Source: Pleurotus djamor | Taxonomy: Eukaryota; Basidiomycota; Agaricomycetes; Agaricales; Pleurotaceae | Direction: 5' to 3' | Assembly (NCBI GenBank): GCA_029747585.1 | Contig: JAPEVF010000918.1 | Span: 1 to 17,842 of the forward strand | Length of the DNA: 17,842 bases | In this document: positions 16,420 to 17,842 of the stretch, in pieces | How the letters are laid out: every line of letters begins with the position of its first letter | How positions within the stretch are numbered: position 1 is the stretch's first letter | Made by a program: the position numbers and the translations under genes | Notes under the pieces: model-generated | What the model saw: the letters and a program-made list of their open reading frames with translations, nothing else | Databases searched by the model: none | What the model was told of the DNA's origin: nothing

Positions 16420-17225
16420 TTCCGGCGCTGAGACGAAGGAGCTTTGTGCTCGGAGGTAGCGGACATCTTTGTGTTTGTGTAAAAGGCTACGTTCTCTTGC
16501 TCGAGCTGTTTGTGCATGCGAATACGTTTGTCGAGTTCCTCTTCACCAAAGGGTACGCCCGGGTTGTTTACACCATTCACTATAAAATCCCGAATAGCGG
16601 GGACGCCACGGCTGGCTGACATGGCGGCCACCATGAGGAAATCGAGGTTAGACATCGGACCCATCTCGCAAATTTGGCGGTGAACCTCTTTGATGTCGTA
16701 CCATTCCTGCTCTATATCCGCCCCCGGTTCCGTGGAAAACCTCATACCCATGAGTTTATCCTGAAGAAGTACACGGTGAAGAGTTCCTCGGTTTGTATGC
16801 CGTTCCTTAAGAGCTGTCCAGACGTCGCTGGCTTTCTCCTTTCTGTGCTTTGCGAGGAAGTTCTGCTCCACCTCTGAACAATTGAATTTGATAAAAGATG
16901 CGATGGTTGTATCGTTATTGAGGTAATTTTCATGTGCGCGAGGTTCCAAGATTAGGTCGGGGACGCGCTGGGAGTTGTCCAGATAACGTTTCGCCGGCGG
17001 AATAGCCATATTCAAGGCAAGCGTGACTCGTTTCGACCAACTCTCCCAGTTATTCCTCCTTAAGTCAAGGTGTTGGTCGGTCGGCCACATATCATTTTTG
17101 ATTGTGTACTCTCGGACAGACGGATTTGTGATGTCGGAGGCAAGGGGTTGAGGTGTTGGTTGAGGAGTCGAGCTGGAGCCCTCGCCGTTGTCGGCTGGTC
17201 CGTTGGATCTGGTACTGGGAGCCAT
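16080..17225 (-). CDS. gag: Ty1/copia Gag
   Basis: The start is the ATG at 17225; the frame opens slightly upstream without an ATG. A Ser/Pro/Thr-rich N-terminus is followed by a copia-type gag domain (UBN2/Retrotran_gag_2-like; about residues 40-235, including WESWSKRVTLALN, VWTALKERHT and LLQDKLMGMRF). The CCHC zinc knuckle CKNCGLNNHSVEFC is at 270-283. Sense homology stops at VRP, about position 16368. The remaining residues to the stop at 16080 are out-of-frame readings of pol. The pol frame picks up exactly there with GGMAGKS. This fits a one-base loss in an originally continuous gag-pol ORF, or less likely a programmed -1 shift. Confidence 0.9.
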   Translation of the reverse strand: MAPSTRSNGPADNGEGSSSTPQPTPQPLASDITNPSVREYTIKNDMWPTDQHLDLRRNNWESWSKRVTLALNMAIPPAKRYLDNSQRVPDLILEPRAHENYLNNDTTIASFIKFNCSEVEQNFLAKHRKEKASDVWTALKERHTNRGTLHRVLLQDKLMGMRFSTEPGADIEQEWYDIKEVHRQICEMGPMSNLDFLMVAAMSASRGVPAIRDFIVNGVNNPGVPFGEEELDKRIRMHKQLEQENVAFYTNTKMSATSEHKAPSSQRRKCKNCGLNNHSVEFCVRPAVWLGSLSKKASPLAMERSENVRTTPLLWPRRYPRHHPHLQARTHRFSSMGGMSICLIRTHGKHSYYMRTMGLSLLQIRTNSQGLLTCKNTLPGC

Positions 17226-17414
17226 CTTTGGCAAATGTATGCGTATCGAATGGATTTGATATTGGAATAACGCCTAAGGCGTGTTGTGCGTATTACTGAT
17301 TATCGCCTTTGGCGTATCGTCGCAGAGAATATATGTTGCCTGTGATGGATCGCAGGAGGAATTGTTCCCAATATTAGGTGAACTTGCGCGTGCGTTCGTT
17401 TTCCAGAGTTATGC
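17226..17414 (-). promoter_or_regulatory. Copia 5' leader with two similar hairpins
   Basis: Read on the minus strand, ACGCC-AAA-GGCG followed by ATAAT (17315 to 17299) and ACGCC-TTA-GGCG followed by TTATT (17282 to 17266) form two near-identical hairpins about 33 nt apart, upstream of the gag ATG. They may act in RNA packaging, dimerisation or translation control. This is inference from position and repetition only. Confidence 0.5.
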
Positions 17415-17427
17415 GGGGCCCATAACC
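17415..17427 (-). promoter_or_regulatory. Copia primer-binding site, initiator tRNA-Met anticodon arm
   Basis: The plus strand reads GGGGCCCATAACC directly against the 5' LTR. It resembles the anticodon stem-loop of eukaryotic initiator tRNA-Met (anticodon CAU followed by AACC). The element RNA would therefore pair with the internal half of the tRNA, as in Drosophila copia, and not with its CCA end. Confidence 0.8.
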
Positions 17428-17655
17428 TGTTGACTAGTAACCGCGATACTCAGTGAACGTACGGTGCAAGCTCAGATATATTCGTACCTAGTAACCGCGA
17501 TACTAGTAGATACGCAGTTAGCTACGGTACGGGGAGAATGGATATGACAGTTCTTACCTCAGTGAACGTACGGTGCAAGCTAAGGAAGCAAGCGCCGACG
17601 CACACCGAGGTTGTATCTACGAGTACGTAAGCATGTCTAACACTTCATGTCGACA
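17428..17655 (-). repeat. Copia 5' LTR (right in window)
   Basis: This 228-bp LTR is identical to the left one. It should contain the element's promoter, reading leftward. No obvious TATA box was found by eye. Confidence 0.96.
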
Positions 17656-17660
17656 GAAAG
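17656..17660 (+). repeat. Target-site duplication, right copy
   Basis: GAAAG immediately follows the right LTR and matches 12331-12335. Confidence 0.95.
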
Positions 17661-17842
17661 ATGTCTTATCGTCTTGAGTTGCCACCAGCCCTATCCCGCC
17701 TCCACCCGGTATTCCCAATTGTGAAGCTGACACCTTGGGATGAGGACCCAATCGAATCCCGGAGACCACGAACCCCGCCGCCTCCTGAACTTGTCGACGG
17801 CGAAGAAGAATACGAGGTTGACTTTATCAAGAACAGTCGACG
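17661..17842 (+). pseudogene. Gypsy Pol C-terminus, start of chromodomain (truncated by window edge)
   Basis: Sixty codons are open to the edge in the frame that continues 12204-12335 once the copia element and one target-site copy are set aside. It includes ELPPALSRLHPVFPIVKL, typical of the linker after GPY/F, then a proline-rich spacer and EEYEVDFIKNSR, which resembles the first strand of a chromodomain. In chromoviruses this domain is thought to steer integration toward particular chromatin. The rest lies outside the window. Confidence 0.8.

Larger units (their letters stand above)
12336..17655 (-). mobile_element. Complete Ty1/copia LTR retrotransposon nested in gypsy pol
   Basis: The 5320-bp element has 228-bp LTRs beginning TGTTGAC and ending TCGACA (plus-strand view), a 5-bp target duplication, a primer-binding site next to the 5' LTR, a polypurine tract next to the 3' LTR, gag, and pol. 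Integrase precedes RT in pol, which defines Pseudoviridae (Ty1/copia). I read the two LTRs as identical, so insertion was recent. The only lesion I see is a one-base offset between gag and pol. Confidence 0.96.
6931..17842 (+). mobile_element. Ty3/gypsy chromovirus-type LTR retrotransposon, interrupted, 3' end outside window
   Basis: The order gag, protease, RT, RNase H, integrase, chromodomain start identifies a Metaviridae (Ty3/gypsy) chromovirus-type element. The left boundary is inferred: a TG-starting hairpin at 6931 and a CA end at 7514 followed by a TGG primer-site-like sequence would give a 584-bp 5' LTR. No 3' LTR is available in the window to prove it. The copy is inactive because of an in-frame TGA at 12201-12203 and a complete copia element inserted at 12336. 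Excluding the insert, about 5.6 kb is visible. Words AACGCCGTT and GAATCCCG are scattered throughout. Confidence 0.85.

Overview
The window looks like transposon-rich nuclear DNA of a filamentous fungus, most likely a basidiomycete. This rests on two facts: the only recognisable genes belong to LTR retrotransposons of types common in Agaricomycetes, and the plus strand of the left third is full of short (about 50-75 nt) GTRNGT...YAG intron-like segments. The species cannot be named from the sequence. No bacterial-style genes, tRNA, rRNA or CRISPR array was seen.

Layout. Bases 1-890 hold a degenerate tandem array with a period near 90 bp. Bases 891-1480 are purine-rich with no recognisable gene. 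Bases 1481-1988 look like a class II promoter: a TATA box (1854-1861) followed by a strongly pyrimidine-rich stretch. Bases 1989-6200 contain no convincing continuous ORF but about 16 intron-like segments, all on the plus strand. They are separated by very short exon-like pieces and embedded in two sets of diverged tandem modules (about 333 bp and about 590 bp). This is the least explained part of the window: a decayed intron-rich gene family or a spliced non-coding locus. Bases 6201-6905 are low-complexity and unassigned.

From about 6931 to the right edge lies a Ty3/gypsy chromovirus-type retrotransposon on the plus strand. It has a hairpin-rich LTR/leader, gag (7606-8820), and pol in the -1 frame (protease, RT, RNase H, integrase; 8817-12203). 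The pol reading frame then continues past one in-frame TGA into a GPY/F-like module and the start of a chromodomain at the window edge. Its 3' LTR is outside the window.

An entire Ty1/copia element (12336-17655, minus strand, 5320 bp) sits inside the integrase C-terminal region of the gypsy pol. It has two 228-bp LTRs that I read as identical, a 5-bp target duplication (gaaag), a primer-binding site complementary to the anticodon arm of initiator tRNA-Met (copia-style half-tRNA priming), a polypurine tract, gag, and a complete pol. Gag and pol are offset by one base immediately after the zinc knuckle. The insertion is therefore recent and the gypsy copy is inactivated at least twice.

An unexpected nucleotide-level signal is that the gypsy element is studded with two short words, AACGCCGTT (12 exact copies on either strand) and GAATCCCG (15 plus-strand copies against 1 on the minus strand). 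They fall in several reading frames and also in non-coding leader DNA, and are nearly absent from the nested copia element.
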